A DNA stretch of 16,755 nt, from positions 5,956 to 22,710 of the forward strand of contig DLXL01000454.1 in NCBI GenBank assembly GCA_003448025.1, read 5' to 3'. Below, piece by piece: positions 8,169-14,694 of this stretch. The first letter of the stretch is position 1. Each line of letters starts with the position of its first letter. A program made the position numbers and the translations under genes. The notes beneath the pieces are model-generated. The model ran no database searches. It saw only the letters and a list, made by a program, of their open reading frames with translations, and was not told the origin of the DNA. This DNA comes from Saprospirales bacterium (GTDB taxonomy: Bacteria; Bacteroidota; Bacteroidia; Chitinophagales; Saprospiraceae).

Positions 8169-9248
8169 ATGTCTAAACAATTTTTACCACTGCTTTTCCT
8201 GCTTTTTGGCGGGTTATCCTCATTGAAAGGACAGTTTTGTTTGCCGCAAGGCATTACTTTTTCTACGCAGGCGGACATTGATCAGTTTGCTCAGAATTAT
8301 CCGGATTGTAAACAGATTATGGGCATTGTAACGATTTCGGGGCCGGATATTACCAATCTGAATGGCTTGAGTGGAATCACCAGTTTTGGTAAAGGATTGT
8401 ATATTCAGAATAATCCTAATTTGGAAAGTCTTGAAGGGCTTAATCAGGTGCATACCATTGGCGCAGGGGGAGTTATTGGATCGCTTTATGTAACGAATAA
8501 CCCGCTGCTATCTGATTTGAGTGGATTGGATAATCTGAGTTATATACTCGACAGACTTGATATTTCTGAAAATGAAGGGTTGGACAGCCTGCATGGATTG
8601 GATAAGCTTCAAACAGTGGGCAGTACGTTTTATTTGCAAAACAATGGACTTTTCAAGGATCTCAGGGGCCTTGGGAGCCTGGAAACGGTTGGTGACGATT
8701 TGTACATTGAATTCTGTGATTCGTTGCGCAGTCTGGCTGGTTTGGAAAAACTAAAAAGGGTAGGCAGAAGCCTGTACATCCAGTTCAACCCCGTGTTGTA
8801 TGATATTTTCAGCTTATCACCTGAATTTGAGGTAGGGGATTATTGGGTGTTCAGCTTAAACGATTCGCTGAATCAATGTGGCATTGAAGCATTGTGCAGA
8901 GTGGTGGAGGAATCGCCGGAAAAGATCCTGCAATGCGCCAATGGTCCAGACTGTACCGGGGTGGCAGATTTGGAAATCCAATGTGGGTTGGTTTCCGAAA
9001 AAACACCGGTTAAGCCAATGGAACAGCGGTTATTGTCGCCCAATCCGGCAGACTCAGAAGCTTTTCTGCAAATTCCGGTGGCGGAAGGTTGGCTAACGCT
9101 GTTTGATCAGCTGGGTGTGGTGCAAAAACAGATGCTGTTGCAGGGAACGCGTCGGGTGGATTTGACTGGGTTGTCTGCCGGTGTGTACATGGTTTATTGG
9201 GAAGGGCTGGATGGGCAGCGACGTGTGGACCGGCTTGTGCGGAATTGA
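8169..9248 (+). CDS. Secreted leucine-rich-repeat / receptor-L-domain-like protein with T9SS sorting domain
   Basis: 359 aa. Residues 1-22 are a signal peptide ending SLKGQ. Residues about 45-235 contain repeats of a beta-strand/loop unit of about 23-30 residues: ITNLNGLSGITSFGKGLYI, LESLEGLNQVHTIG, LSDLSGLDNLSYILDRLDI, LDSLHGLDKLQTVGSTFYL, LRSLAGLEKLKRVGRSLYI. The pattern x-L-x-G-L-x-x-L-x-x-V-G-x-x-L-x-I fits the receptor L-domain type of leucine-rich repeat. A cysteine-containing linker (CGIEALCRVVEE) follows. Residues about 290-359 are a T9SS type A sorting domain (LLSPNPADSEAFLQIP, LSAGVYMVYWEG). It is probably surface-exposed and binds a partner or glycan; no enzymatic motif is present. 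The start is supported by the signal peptide. It is likely monocistronic. Confidence 0.88.
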   Translation: MSKQFLPLLFLLFGGLSSLKGQFCLPQGITFSTQADIDQFAQNYPDCKQIMGIVTISGPDITNLNGLSGITSFGKGLYIQNNPNLESLEGLNQVHTIGAGGVIGSLYVTNNPLLSDLSGLDNLSYILDRLDISENEGLDSLHGLDKLQTVGSTFYLQNNGLFKDLRGLGSLETVGDDLYIEFCDSLRSLAGLEKLKRVGRSLYIQFNPVLYDIFSLSPEFEVGDYWVFSLNDSLNQCGIEALCRVVEESPEKILQCANGPDCTGVADLEIQCGLVSEKTPVKPMEQRLLSPNPADSEAFLQIPVAEGWLTLFDQLGVVQKQMLLQGTRRVDLTGLSAGVYMVYWEGLDGQRRVDRLVRN

Positions 9249-9276
9249 GGAAGTGTTAAAACTTTGAGTAAATTTG
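9245..9276 (+). promoter_or_regulatory. Possible promoter of the DUF4230 gene (TTG-N21-TAAATTTG)
   Basis: TAAATTTG at 9269-9276 fits the Bacteroidota -7 consensus TAnnTTTG exactly. A TTG at 9245-9247 lies 21 bp upstream, slightly longer than the usual 19-20 bp. It overlaps the stop codon of the upstream gene and would give a leader of about 100 bases before the ATG at 9384. It lies inside the left part of the inverted repeat 9258-9319. Confidence 0.45.
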
Positions 9277-9319
9277 CTCATTCAATTGAGTAAAATTACT
9301 CAAAAGGACTCAAAGTTTT
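9258..9319. repeat. Nested inverted repeat with GAGT/ACTC boxes upstream of the DUF4230 gene
   Basis: AAAACTTTGAGT (9258-9269) and ACTCAAAGTTTT (9308-9319) are perfect 12-bp inverted arms. Inside them TTGAGTAA (9286-9293) and TTACTCAA (9296-9303) form a second perfect inverted pair. GAGTAAA also occurs twice as a direct repeat (9267 and 9289). It could be a terminator-like hairpin for the upstream gene, an operator overlapping the -7 box at 9269-9276, or a small repeat element. Confidence 0.7.
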
Positions 9320-9383
9320 CATTTTCAATTAGTTATAGAAGATGCAAAGTGTGCCGACAAACGGTTTTTTGCATTATTTCACC

Positions 9384-9980
9384 ATGAAAAACACCTCTTT
9401 TCTCCTTGTTCTTGCCGCATTCCTGATGGGAGGCTGGCTGAGTTGGCGCTATTTATCATCACAGGGCAACAAACCAGTGGAAGATTCCACGGTGCTGCTG
9501 GAAAAAATTCAGGCAGTAGCCAAACTCAGCACGGTAGAAGGCACCTTTTCGGAAATCTACAATTACTCCGAGTATCAGGGCTATTTCACCTTTTTCTGGG
9601 ATAAAAAAGTGCTCGTGCGCGTACGCGCCACCGTTTCTGCAGGCTATGATCTGGAAAAGCTCAACATTGTGGCCGATCCGGCTACCAAAACCATCCGGAT
9701 GAGTGGACTGCCCAAACCACAGATCCTGAGCATTGACCATAATCTTGATTATTACGATATCTCAGAAGGACTTTTTTCCTCTTTTTCACCGGAAGATTAC
9801 ACCCGGATCAATCAGCGAGCCAAAGACCTCATTCGCGACAGCGCCCTGCGCAGCAATCTCCTCTCAGAGGCTGATGCCCAGGGCACTAAAATGCTTGATC
9901 TCATGCGTTTCATGATTGAAGGCGCCGGCTGGAAACTTGAGGTTGCAGGGCAGCTGGAAGAGGAGGTTAGAAGCCAGTAG
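9384..9980 (+). CDS. DUF4230 family membrane-anchored protein
   Basis: 198 aa from the ATG at 9384. An upstream in-frame ATG at 9342 would add 14 residues in front of a good membrane segment, so the later start is preferred. Residues about 4-24 (SFLLVLAAFLMGGWLSWRYL) are an N-terminal transmembrane anchor. The rest matches the DUF4230 pattern: LLEKIQAVAKLSTVEGTFSE, a charged strand KKVLVRVRATVSAGYDL, then an amphipathic helical C-terminus (INQRAKDLIRDSALRSNLL, a final WKLEV strand). DUF4230 proteins are found widely in bacteria; their function is unknown. It should face the periplasm. A second promoter-like box and palindrome follow before the next gene, so it may be its own transcript. Confidence 0.85.
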   Translation: MKNTSFLLVLAAFLMGGWLSWRYLSSQGNKPVEDSTVLLEKIQAVAKLSTVEGTFSEIYNYSEYQGYFTFFWDKKVLVRVRATVSAGYDLEKLNIVADPATKTIRMSGLPKPQILSIDHNLDYYDISEGLFSSFSPEDYTRINQRAKDLIRDSALRSNLLSEADAQGTKMLDLMRFMIEGAGWKLEVAGQLEEEVRSQ

Positions 9981-9982
9981 GG

Positions 9983-10017
9983 GTACATGTAATCATGTAC
10001 TCTTCACTCATGTACTC
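9983..10017. promoter_or_regulatory. GTACATG palindrome plus direct repeat upstream of the next promoter
   Basis: GTACATG-TAAT-CATGTAC (9983-10000) is a perfect inverted repeat. Its right half belongs to TCATGTACTC (9993-10002), which is repeated exactly at 10008-10017, 15 bp further on. The cluster ends 9 bp before the -7 box TACATTTG at 10027, where an activator or repressor could bind. Regulation is inference. Confidence 0.5.
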
Positions 10018-10026
10018 AAAACTCCT

Positions 10027-10034
10027 TACATTTG
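10027..10034 (+). promoter_or_regulatory. -7 promoter box TACATTTG
   Basis: Exact match to TAnnTTTG, 33 bp before the start codon of the small secreted protein. No TTG is found 19-21 bp upstream (TTC at 10003-10005 at best), so the promoter may need an activator acting at the CATGTAC repeats just upstream. Confidence 0.55.
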
Positions 10035-10067
10035 GACTTTCCTTTCACAGAGTCACTTTGAACTGTT

Positions 10068-10541
10068 ATGAAAAAAAGCATTTTTGTTCTCTTTTTGCTA
10101 TTTAGTGCAGCTATTTCCATGAATGCCCAGGGAGTGGAAGCAGCGGCACCCGCTGCAACAGCGCCTGCAGCGCCGGTTACTGGCGCGAATAATTTGGAGG
10201 TTCGCAAAGCCACCGATGCGCTGGCTGAGAAATATTCCCTTACGGCAGATCAGGCCAAGCAGATGTATACGGTTCAATTGCGTAAAGCCAAAAATTTGGC
10301 TCAGATTGAATCTCTGAAAACATCGGATCCTGTTTTATATGAAACCAAGGTGGAGAACGTGCAAAAAAGCACACTTTCTGGTATTCGGAGAATTCTGAAC
10401 AGCGAGGAGCAGGTAGCATTGTTTCAAAAAACACAAACCGAGATCCGTGCCGCCCGCAGCAAAAAACAGAAAGAATTGGTGGCTAAAAAAGCTACACAAC
10501 AGGAAATTAATACTGCGTTAATCAGCATTTACGCTGAATAA
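10068..10541 (+). CDS. Small secreted protein of unknown function, weakly Spy/CpxP-like
   Basis: 157 aa. Residues 1-21 are a signal peptide (MKKSIFVLFLLFSAAISMNA then Q). Residues 22-40 are an Ala/Pro-rich linker (GVEAAAPAATAPAAPVTG). The rest is nearly all helix and charged: LEVRKATDALAEKYSLTADQ, then a helix from LYETKVENVQKS, then RRILNSEEQVALFQKTQTEI. The two L-T/S-x-x-Q elements (SLTADQ and LNSEEQ), spaced by helices, recall periplasmic Spy/CpxP-like chaperones and DUF4890-type proteins of Bacteroidota. That link is a resemblance only. It is probably periplasmic. A TACATTTG box lies upstream; the Nudix gene starts 35 bp after its stop and may be co-transcribed. Confidence 0.75.
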   Translation: MKKSIFVLFLLFSAAISMNAQGVEAAAPAATAPAAPVTGANNLEVRKATDALAEKYSLTADQAKQMYTVQLRKAKNLAQIESLKTSDPVLYETKVENVQKSTLSGIRRILNSEEQVALFQKTQTEIRAARSKKQKELVAKKATQQEINTALISIYAE

Positions 10542-10576
10542 ATCCAACGCTAATCATTCTGTAATACATTCCCGCC

Positions 10577-11053
10577 ATGTTGATTTTTGCGGTGCGACTT
10601 ATTTTGGAGGATAAGGGTAAGTTGCTTTTTCTACGCCAAACAAAACGCAATGGCGGTCGCTATACGCTTATTGGCGGCAACGTAGAAGAACATGAATTTG
10701 CCCGGGAGGCTCTGGCCCGCGAAGCGAAAGAAGAGGCTTCTGTTCACGTTGAGCCTGAAGATCTGGTTCTGGTGCATACCCTCCACCGACATAAATTGCA
10801 GAAAAACGAAACGCTGTTGGTGCTTTATTTTAAAGCCACTCGTTTTTCCGGAGAACCGGAATCTATGGAAACCAAAAAATTCAAAGATGTAGCGTGGTTT
10901 TCCCCCGATGAACTTCCGGAAGAGGTTTCCAAACCAACCAGGCATGTGCTTCAATGTATCAAGGACGGGGAGATTTACTCCGAATTCCCAGCCCGCAGCA
11001 AAGTAGTTGCCTTCTGGGAGCAGCTTGGCAAAGAATGGGGAGGATTTTTGTAA
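10577..11053 (+). CDS. Nudix hydrolase
   Basis: 158 aa, cytoplasmic, a typical size for a single Nudix domain. The Nudix box runs from G34 to V56: GNVEEHE, then REAKEEAS. It has the catalytic R48-E49 and E52-E53 pair and E40. The conserved glycine near the end of the box is S55. Such enzymes hydrolyse nucleoside diphosphates linked to another group, for example oxidised dNTPs, ADP-ribose or NADH; the substrate cannot be deduced. The leading strand (MLIFAVRLILEDKGKLLFLR) and WFSPDELP segment fit MutT/NUDT-type members. The ATG at 10577 is followed directly by the first strand, so the start is safe. Confidence 0.9.
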   Translation: MLIFAVRLILEDKGKLLFLRQTKRNGGRYTLIGGNVEEHEFAREALAREAKEEASVHVEPEDLVLVHTLHRHKLQKNETLLVLYFKATRFSGEPESMETKKFKDVAWFSPDELPEEVSKPTRHVLQCIKDGEIYSEFPARSKVVAFWEQLGKEWGGFL

Positions 11054-11144
11054 CCACTGTTGCCGTGAATCAGTGTTTTCTGCTGTACTGGTACGTTAAA
11101 ATTACCGGATTGGCGACAAAACTCCAAAATTGATGTTAAATACA

Positions 11145-11174
11145 TTGCTTTTGCAGGTTTTTTATTTATATTTG
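11145..11174 (+). promoter_or_regulatory. Promoter TTG-N19-TATATTTG
   Basis: TTG at 11145-11147, a 19-bp spacer and TATATTTG at 11167-11174 fit the Bacteroidota sigma-A consensus (TTG and TAnnTTTG) exactly in sequence and spacing. It is the best promoter in the window, yet no protein gene follows for 550 bp. Transcription should start near 11180 and run into the terminator at 11490-11526. Confidence 0.72.
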
Positions 11175-11179
11175 TGTTT

Positions 11180-11526
11180 CTTTATTTAATCCGAGAATCC
11201 TGGAAGCATAAGAACAAACCGATTACATTCAGAAACCGATTCATCCCATGAGGAGTATTATGCTATTGCATGTGGCGCACTGCGCCCATCACTGTTCCAT
11301 ATCCCGGGCAGTATCGCTCTCTATATTATTTTTTGGTGAAGAATGTCTGGCTAAACCAACAAAGGTTTCGGCTTGAACGCTACCTGTATGCCATGCATAC
11401 GGGCTTTTCGGTTTTTGAACAACACGATTGTACCCTTTGAAAAACCAATACCCAATTGGTTCAGATGTCTTATGCTTCATAGGCGAGAACCCCGGTCCTG
11501 AAAAGTCAGGGCCGGGACCTTTTTTT
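11180..11526 (+). ncRNA. Candidate structured non-coding RNA, about 345 nt, family not recognised
   Basis: The unit is bounded by a consensus promoter and an intrinsic terminator and has no convincing reading frame (the best is 42 codons from 11248). Its ends can pair: GAAGCATAAGA (11203-11213) is the exact complement of TCTTATGCTTC (11468-11478). AACCGATT (11217-11224, repeated at 11234-11241) can pair with AATTGGTT (11454-11461). CCT (11199-11201) can pair with AGG (11481-11483). Local hairpins lie inside: ATG-t-GGCGC-ACT-GCGCC-CAT (11270-11289), GTATGC-CAT-GCATAC (11386-11400) and AACCAAT-ACCCA-ATTGGTT (11443-11461). It lacks the conserved ends of tmRNA, the conserved core motifs of RNase P RNA, and the SRP RNA motif. 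A long 5' leader of a distant gene is unlikely because of the terminator. Confidence 0.5.
11490..11526 (+). terminator. Intrinsic terminator of the candidate RNA
   Basis: CCCGGTCCTG (11491-11500) pairs with CAGGGCCGGG (11507-11516) around an AAAAGT loop, with one G-U pair. ACC and seven T follow (11520-11526). A rival stem GGTCCTG/CGGGACC (11494-11500 with 11513-11519) abuts the T-run directly. Confidence 0.75.
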
Positions 11527-11684
11527 AGTGTTTTAGTTGGGGAGTGTTTGAGTTGGCGTGCGGCAGAGGTTCACCACTAAGCCACTAAGGGCACTTAGAA
11601 TATTTCATCTTAGTGCCCTCAGTGACTTAGTGGTAAAACCCAGCCGCACGCCAACTCAAACACTCCCCAACTCAAACACTAAAA
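11523..11684. repeat. Long inverted repeat, 77-bp arms with 8-bp loop (MITE-like)
   Basis: Arms 11523-11599 and 11608-11684 match as inverted copies at 69 of 77 positions. The outer part (11535-11564 with 11643-11672) is perfect over 30 bp and holds the AC-rich module GCCAACTCAAACACTCCCC on the right arm. The inner part consists of CACTAAG-type units (CACCACTAAG, CACTAAGGGCACT on the left). There is no reading frame or target-site duplication. The left end overlaps the T-run of the terminator and the right end stops 4 bp before the -7 box TATATTTG. It may be a mobile hairpin element or an intergenic repeat family member. Confidence 0.85.
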
Positions 11685-11688
11685 CACA

Positions 11689-11696
11689 TATATTTG
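11689..11696 (+). promoter_or_regulatory. -7 promoter box TATATTTG of the TonB-domain gene
   Basis: Exact TAnnTTTG match 30 bp before the start codon at 11727. There is no TTG at the usual -33 position: that place is taken by the AC-rich end of the inverted repeat. Confidence 0.6.
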
Positions 11697-11726
11697 TGAA
11701 GTAAAACACATCAATCTACTTACCTT

Positions 11727-12482
11727 ATGAAGAAACCCCTTCTTTTAGCACTGAGCTTGTTGGCGATGAACCTGGCAGCACAAGACACCTTGTATTACGA
11801 TGCAGATTTTGTGGCCTTAAAATCAGGAAAAGAGGCTACCTACATGAAAATCATCAAGTGCGCCGCAGATAACCCGGTCAAGTGTTCGGAATCAACCTTT
11901 TTACTGAGTAACAAACAGATTATCTCCAATTGGAGGTATTCAGACTATCCTCAAAAAATCTACCATGGTCGCTGCAACCGCTGGTCTTACTCAGGGGTAA
12001 TGAGTTACGAAATCACCTATGAAAATGGAAAAAAACAGGGCCAGGAGAAATCTTTTTATCCTGGAGGCAGTCTCATGCGCCAGATCAATTGGGATCAGGA
12101 TACCCTGGTAAAAGCAGCGCTGTTTTACGAGGATGGATCGCCTAAACCCATACGATTCAAAGAAGATCTTGAAAGTAATGCGGTGCAGATAGAACCCTCC
12201 TTCCCAGGCGGCGTATTTGCCATGTATATGTATTTGGGCCGAGCCATAAACTATCCGGAAGAGATGAAAGAAAATGGCATCACCGGAACACTGGAAATGA
12301 CTTTTGTCGTGGATACAGATGGCAAACTGGTTGATTTTAATGTGCTCAAAACGCCCCATCCTGCTGCAACCAAGGTGCTGACTCAGGCATTAAAAGGAAT
12401 GCCTAAATGGCATCCAGGCATAGTGAATGGCCAGCCTGTCAGGGTGCGGTATACTCTGCCGTTTAATTTCAAGCTGGAGTGA
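11727..12482 (+). CDS. Periplasmic protein with TonB C-terminal-like domain
   Basis: 251 aa. Residues 1-18 are a signal peptide (MKKPLLLALSLLAMNLAAQ). Residues about 75-145 contain short MORN-like repeats (YEITYENGKKQGQEKSFYPG, then LFYEDGSPKPIRF). Residues about 165-251 match the C-terminal domain of the TonB family: INYPEEMKENGITGTLEMTF, VVDTDGKLVDFNVLKT, then WHPGIVNGQPVRVRYTLPF. It has a cleavable signal instead of the long membrane anchor and Pro-rich linker of true TonB, so it is not a standard energy transducer. In Bacteroidota such secreted TonB-C proteins are common; their role is unclear. It is preceded by the -7 box at 11689-11696 and followed immediately by the hairpin at 12483. 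Confidence 0.86.
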   Translation: MKKPLLLALSLLAMNLAAQDTLYYDADFVALKSGKEATYMKIIKCAADNPVKCSESTFLLSNKQIISNWRYSDYPQKIYHGRCNRWSYSGVMSYEITYENGKKQGQEKSFYPGGSLMRQINWDQDTLVKAALFYEDGSPKPIRFKEDLESNAVQIEPSFPGGVFAMYMYLGRAINYPEEMKENGITGTLEMTFVVDTDGKLVDFNVLKTPHPAATKVLTQALKGMPKWHPGIVNGQPVRVRYTLPFNFKLE

Positions 12483-12572
12483 GTTGGCGATGGGCTTTGC
12501 ATCGCGTGAGCGTCTCACTTAGAGTGAGACGCTCACTCGATGCCCCGTCGGCATACCCAGCCGAAAGCCAAC
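12483..12572. repeat. Strong hairpin with GTTGGC/GCCAAC ends behind the TonB-domain gene
   Basis: GTGAGCGTCTCACT-TAG-AGTGAGACGCTCAC (12506-12519 and 12523-12536) is a perfect 14-bp stem with a 3-base loop. After one C/T mismatch it is extended by GCATCG (12499-12504) with CGATGC (12538-12543). Outer GTTGGC (12483-12488) can pair with GCCAAC (12567-12572). There is no T-run behind it, so it is not a standard terminator. The GTTGGC...GCCAAC ends and the AC-rich sequence behind are shared with the 11523-11684 repeat. Confidence 0.75.
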
Positions 12573-12629
12573 CAAAACACTCCCCAACTCAAACACCCAA
12601 ACACTTAAACACCCAAACACTTACCTTTG
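12568..12629 (+). promoter_or_regulatory. AC-rich repeat leading into -7 box TACCTTTG, probable thrS promoter
   Basis: After CCAACCAAAACACTCCCC, units of CAAACAC/CTTAAACAC follow up to the -7 box TACCTTTG (12622-12629), an exact TAnnTTTG match. The same AC-rich module precedes the -7 box at 11689. Transcription should start near 12634, giving thrS a leader of about 75 bases. No TTG is seen at -33. Confidence 0.6.
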
Positions 12630-12651
12630 CCCTTCACTCTTTTACAAACCG

Positions 12652-12690
12652 TTCCGGTTCGCCGGGACACCCGACCGTTGTATGGCCGGG
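12652..12690 (+). promoter_or_regulatory. Putative thrS translational operator mimicking the tRNA-Thr anticodon arm
   Basis: Two hairpins lie in the leader. The first is TTCCGG-TTCG-CCGGGA (12652-12667), closed by a UUCG tetraloop. The second is CCCGACC-GTTGTAT-GGCCGGG (12670-12690) with a single A/C mismatch at 12674/12686. Its 7-base loop reads G-U-U-G-U-A-U. Placed on tRNA numbering, it has U33, anticodon UGU at 34-36 (12679-12681, positions -31 to -29 from the ATG) and A37. UGU is a threonine anticodon. E. coli ThrRS represses its own translation by binding an anticodon-arm mimic in the thrS leader. Autoregulation here is inference from that parallel. Confidence 0.55.
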
Positions 12691-12709
12691 CTAAATCTTT
12701 TTCTTTTTT

Positions 12710-14629
12710 ATGATTAACATCACATTCCCCGATGGCAACGTTCGTCAGTATGCTGCCGGGACTACCGCGCTCGACGTGGCCAAAAGTATCAGCGAGGGCC
12801 TGGCCCGCGTAGTGCTGTCGGCTTCCGTCAATGGCGAGGTACGCGATCTCCTTCGTCCGATTGATTCGGATTCCACCATTCAATTCCATAAATGGGACGA
12901 CAAGGAGGGCAAACAAACCTTTTGGCACTCTTCTGCGCACCTTCTGGCCGAAGCCATCGAGGCGCTGCACCCGGGTACCAAATTCGGCATCGGGCCGGCC
13001 ATTGAAAACGGGTTTTACTACGACATCGACACGGGCGACAAGCCGCTCACCTTCGCTGATTTGCCTGCCATTGAGCAAAAAATGCTCGACCTGGCCCGCC
13101 AGAAAAGCGAGTACAAACGCAGTGAAGTCTCCAAAGCCGATGCCATCAAGTACTTCACGGAAAAAGGAGATCAGTACAAACTCGAACTGATCGACGGTTT
13201 GCAGGACGGGCAAATTACCTTCTATCAGCAAGGCAATTTCACCGACCTCTGCAAGGGCCCGCACATCCCGAGCACAGAGCCGATCAAAGCCGTGAAGATC
13301 CTCAACCTCGCCGGCGCATACTGGCGCGGCGATGAGAAACGCCAGCAACTCACGCGGGTGTACGCCATCACCTTCCCCAAGCAAAAGGAACTCGAAGAGT
13401 ACCTCACCCTGCTGGAAGAGGCTAAAAAACGCGACCACCGCAAACTGGGTCAGGAATTGGAACTGTTCATGTTCTCCGACAAAGTGGGCTCCGGTCTTCC
13501 GCTCTGGCTGCCCAAAGGCACCGCCGTGCGTCAGCGCCTGGAAGATTTCCTGAAAAAAGAACAACTCAAGCGCGGTTACCAGCCGGTAATCACGCCGCAC
13601 ATCGGCTCTAAAAAGCTGTATGTAACCAGCGGACACTGGGAGAAATACGGAAAAGACTCTTTCCAGCCCATCATGACGCCGCAGGAGGGCGAGGAATTCC
13701 TGCTCAAGCCCATGAACTGTCCGCACCACTGCGAAATTTACGGACACCGTCCGCGTTCCTACCGGGAACTGCCGGTGCGTATCGCAGAATTCGGTACCGT
13801 GTATCGTTATGAGATGTCGGGCGAGCTGCACGGCCTCACCCGTGTGCGCGGGTTCACGCAAGACGATGCGCACCTGTTCTGCACCGAAGACCAGCTCAAG
13901 GAAGAATTCCTGGGCGTGCTGGAACTGACGCGCTACGTGCTGCAAAAGCTGGGTTTTGAAAAATTCACCGCACAGATCAGTCTGCGCGATCCGGAAAACA
14001 AAACCAAGTACATTGGTACGGAAGAAAACTGGCGCAAAGCCGAGCAGGCCATCATCGACGCTGCTGCGGAGGTGGGCTTGAATACCGTGACTGAGCTGGG
14101 CGAGGCGGCCTTCTACGGCCCCAAGCTCGATTTCATGGTGAAAGACGCGCTGGGTCGGTCCTGGCAGCTGGGTACCATCCAGGTGGATTACAACCTGCCT
14201 GAGCGTTTCAACCTCACCTACATTGGCGCTGATAATGCCGAGCACCGTCCGGTGATGATTCACCGGGCGCCATTTGGCTCCATGGAGCGCTTTATGGGCG
14301 TGTTGATTGAAAACTGCGCCGGTAAATTCCCGTTATGGCTCACGCCGGAACAGTTTGCTATCCTGCCGGTGTCTGACAAGTTTGTGGAATACGCCTACCA
14401 GGTAAAGCAAGCCCTGGAGGGTGAAGATCTGCGCGGTGTGGTAGACGACCGCAACGAAACCATTGGCCGGAAGATCCGCGACAACGAACTCAAGCGCATT
14501 CCGTTCCTGCTCATTGTGGGCGAAAAGGAAATGGAAGCCGGTACCATCAGCGTTCGAAAACAAGGCGAAGGCGACCAGGGTGCACTCACCATCAAAGCCT
14601 TTGTGGAGATGGTGAATGCGTTGTTGTAG
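12710..14629 (+). CDS. thrS: Threonine--tRNA ligase
   Basis: 639 aa, against 642 in E. coli. Residues 1-61 are the TGS domain. The editing domain has H73-x-x-x-H77 ([10 protein letters not shown]) and the partner C-x-x-x-H in [10 protein letters not shown]. The class II catalytic core holds the zinc-site motifs [10 protein letters not shown], the motif 2 region [19 protein letters not shown] and motif 3 [18 protein letters not shown]. The C-terminus (about 535-639) is the anticodon-binding domain ([29 protein letters not shown]). The enzyme charges tRNA-Thr and clears Ser-tRNA-Thr. All key residues are present. The start at 12710 keeps the TGS domain intact ([10 protein letters not shown]) and follows a T-rich stretch with no Shine-Dalgarno sequence, as usual in this phylum. 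A strong terminator follows, so it is the last gene of its transcript. infC, which often follows thrS, is not next to it. Confidence 0.98.
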   Translation: MINITFPDGNVRQYAAGTTALDVAKSISEGLARVVLSASVNGEVRDLLRPIDSDSTIQFHKWDDKEGKQTFWHSSAHLLAEAIEALHPGTKFGIGPAIENGFYYDIDTGDKPLTFADLPAIEQKMLDLARQKSEYKRSEVSKADAIKYFTEKGDQYKLELIDGLQDGQITFYQQGNFTDLCKGPHIPSTEPIKAVKILNLAGAYWRGDEKRQQLTRVYAITFPKQKELEEYLTLLEEAKKRDHRKLGQELELFMFSDKVGSGLPLWLPKGTAVRQRLEDFLKKEQLKRGYQPVITPHIGSKKLYVTSGHWEKYGKDSFQPIMTPQEGEEFLLKPMNCPHHCEIYGHRPRSYRELPVRIAEFGTVYRYEMSGELHGLTRVRGFTQDDAHLFCTEDQLKEEFLGVLELTRYVLQKLGFEKFTAQISLRDPENKTKYIGTEENWRKAEQAIIDAAAEVGLNTVTELGEAAFYGPKLDFMVKDALGRSWQLGTIQVDYNLPERFNLTYIGADNAEHRPVMIHRAPFGSMERFMGVLIENCAGKFPLWLTPEQFAILPVSDKFVEYAYQVKQALEGEDLRGVVDDRNETIGRKIRDNELKRIPFLLIVGEKEMEAGTISVRKQGEGDQGALTIKAFVEMVNALL

Positions 14630-14658
14630 AACGATGGGACGATGAACGATGATACGTT

Positions 14659-14694
14659 ACGGCGCGAAGGGGGAATCCTTTCGCGCCGTTTTTT
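14659..14694 (+). terminator. Intrinsic terminator after thrS
   Basis: ACGGCGCGAAGGG (14659-14671) pairs with CCTTTCGCGCCGT (14677-14689) around a GGAAT loop, with one G-T pair. A run of T (14689-14694) follows. It ends the thrS transcript and marks the left limit of the A+T-rich region. Confidence 0.9.

Noticed and set aside
11248..11376. 42-codon plus-strand frame (MRSIMLLHVAHCAHHCSISR) in the candidate RNA
   Set aside because: No ribosome-binding or family support, and it covers a hairpin; considered as a leader peptide and put aside.
11289..11480. 63-codon minus-strand frame in the 11054-11726 region
   Set aside because: No family pattern, and the plus strand here has a promoter, terminator and RNA helices; a small minus-strand protein cannot be fully excluded.
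11180..11526. tmRNA, RNase P RNA or 6S-type identity for the candidate RNA
   Set aside because: No CCA-type tRNA-like 3' end or T-arm for tmRNA, none of the conserved RNase P core sequences, and no recognised 6S signature; left as unknown.
12479..12694. 71-codon frame between the TonB-domain gene and thrS
   Set aside because: It runs through a hairpin, the AC-rich repeat and the thrS leader; composition is that of the repeat.
12605..14263. 552-codon open frame on the minus strand inside thrS
   Set aside because: It is exactly antisense to a complete, well-conserved thrS and its translation has no domain pattern; the GC-rich third positions of thrS create it.
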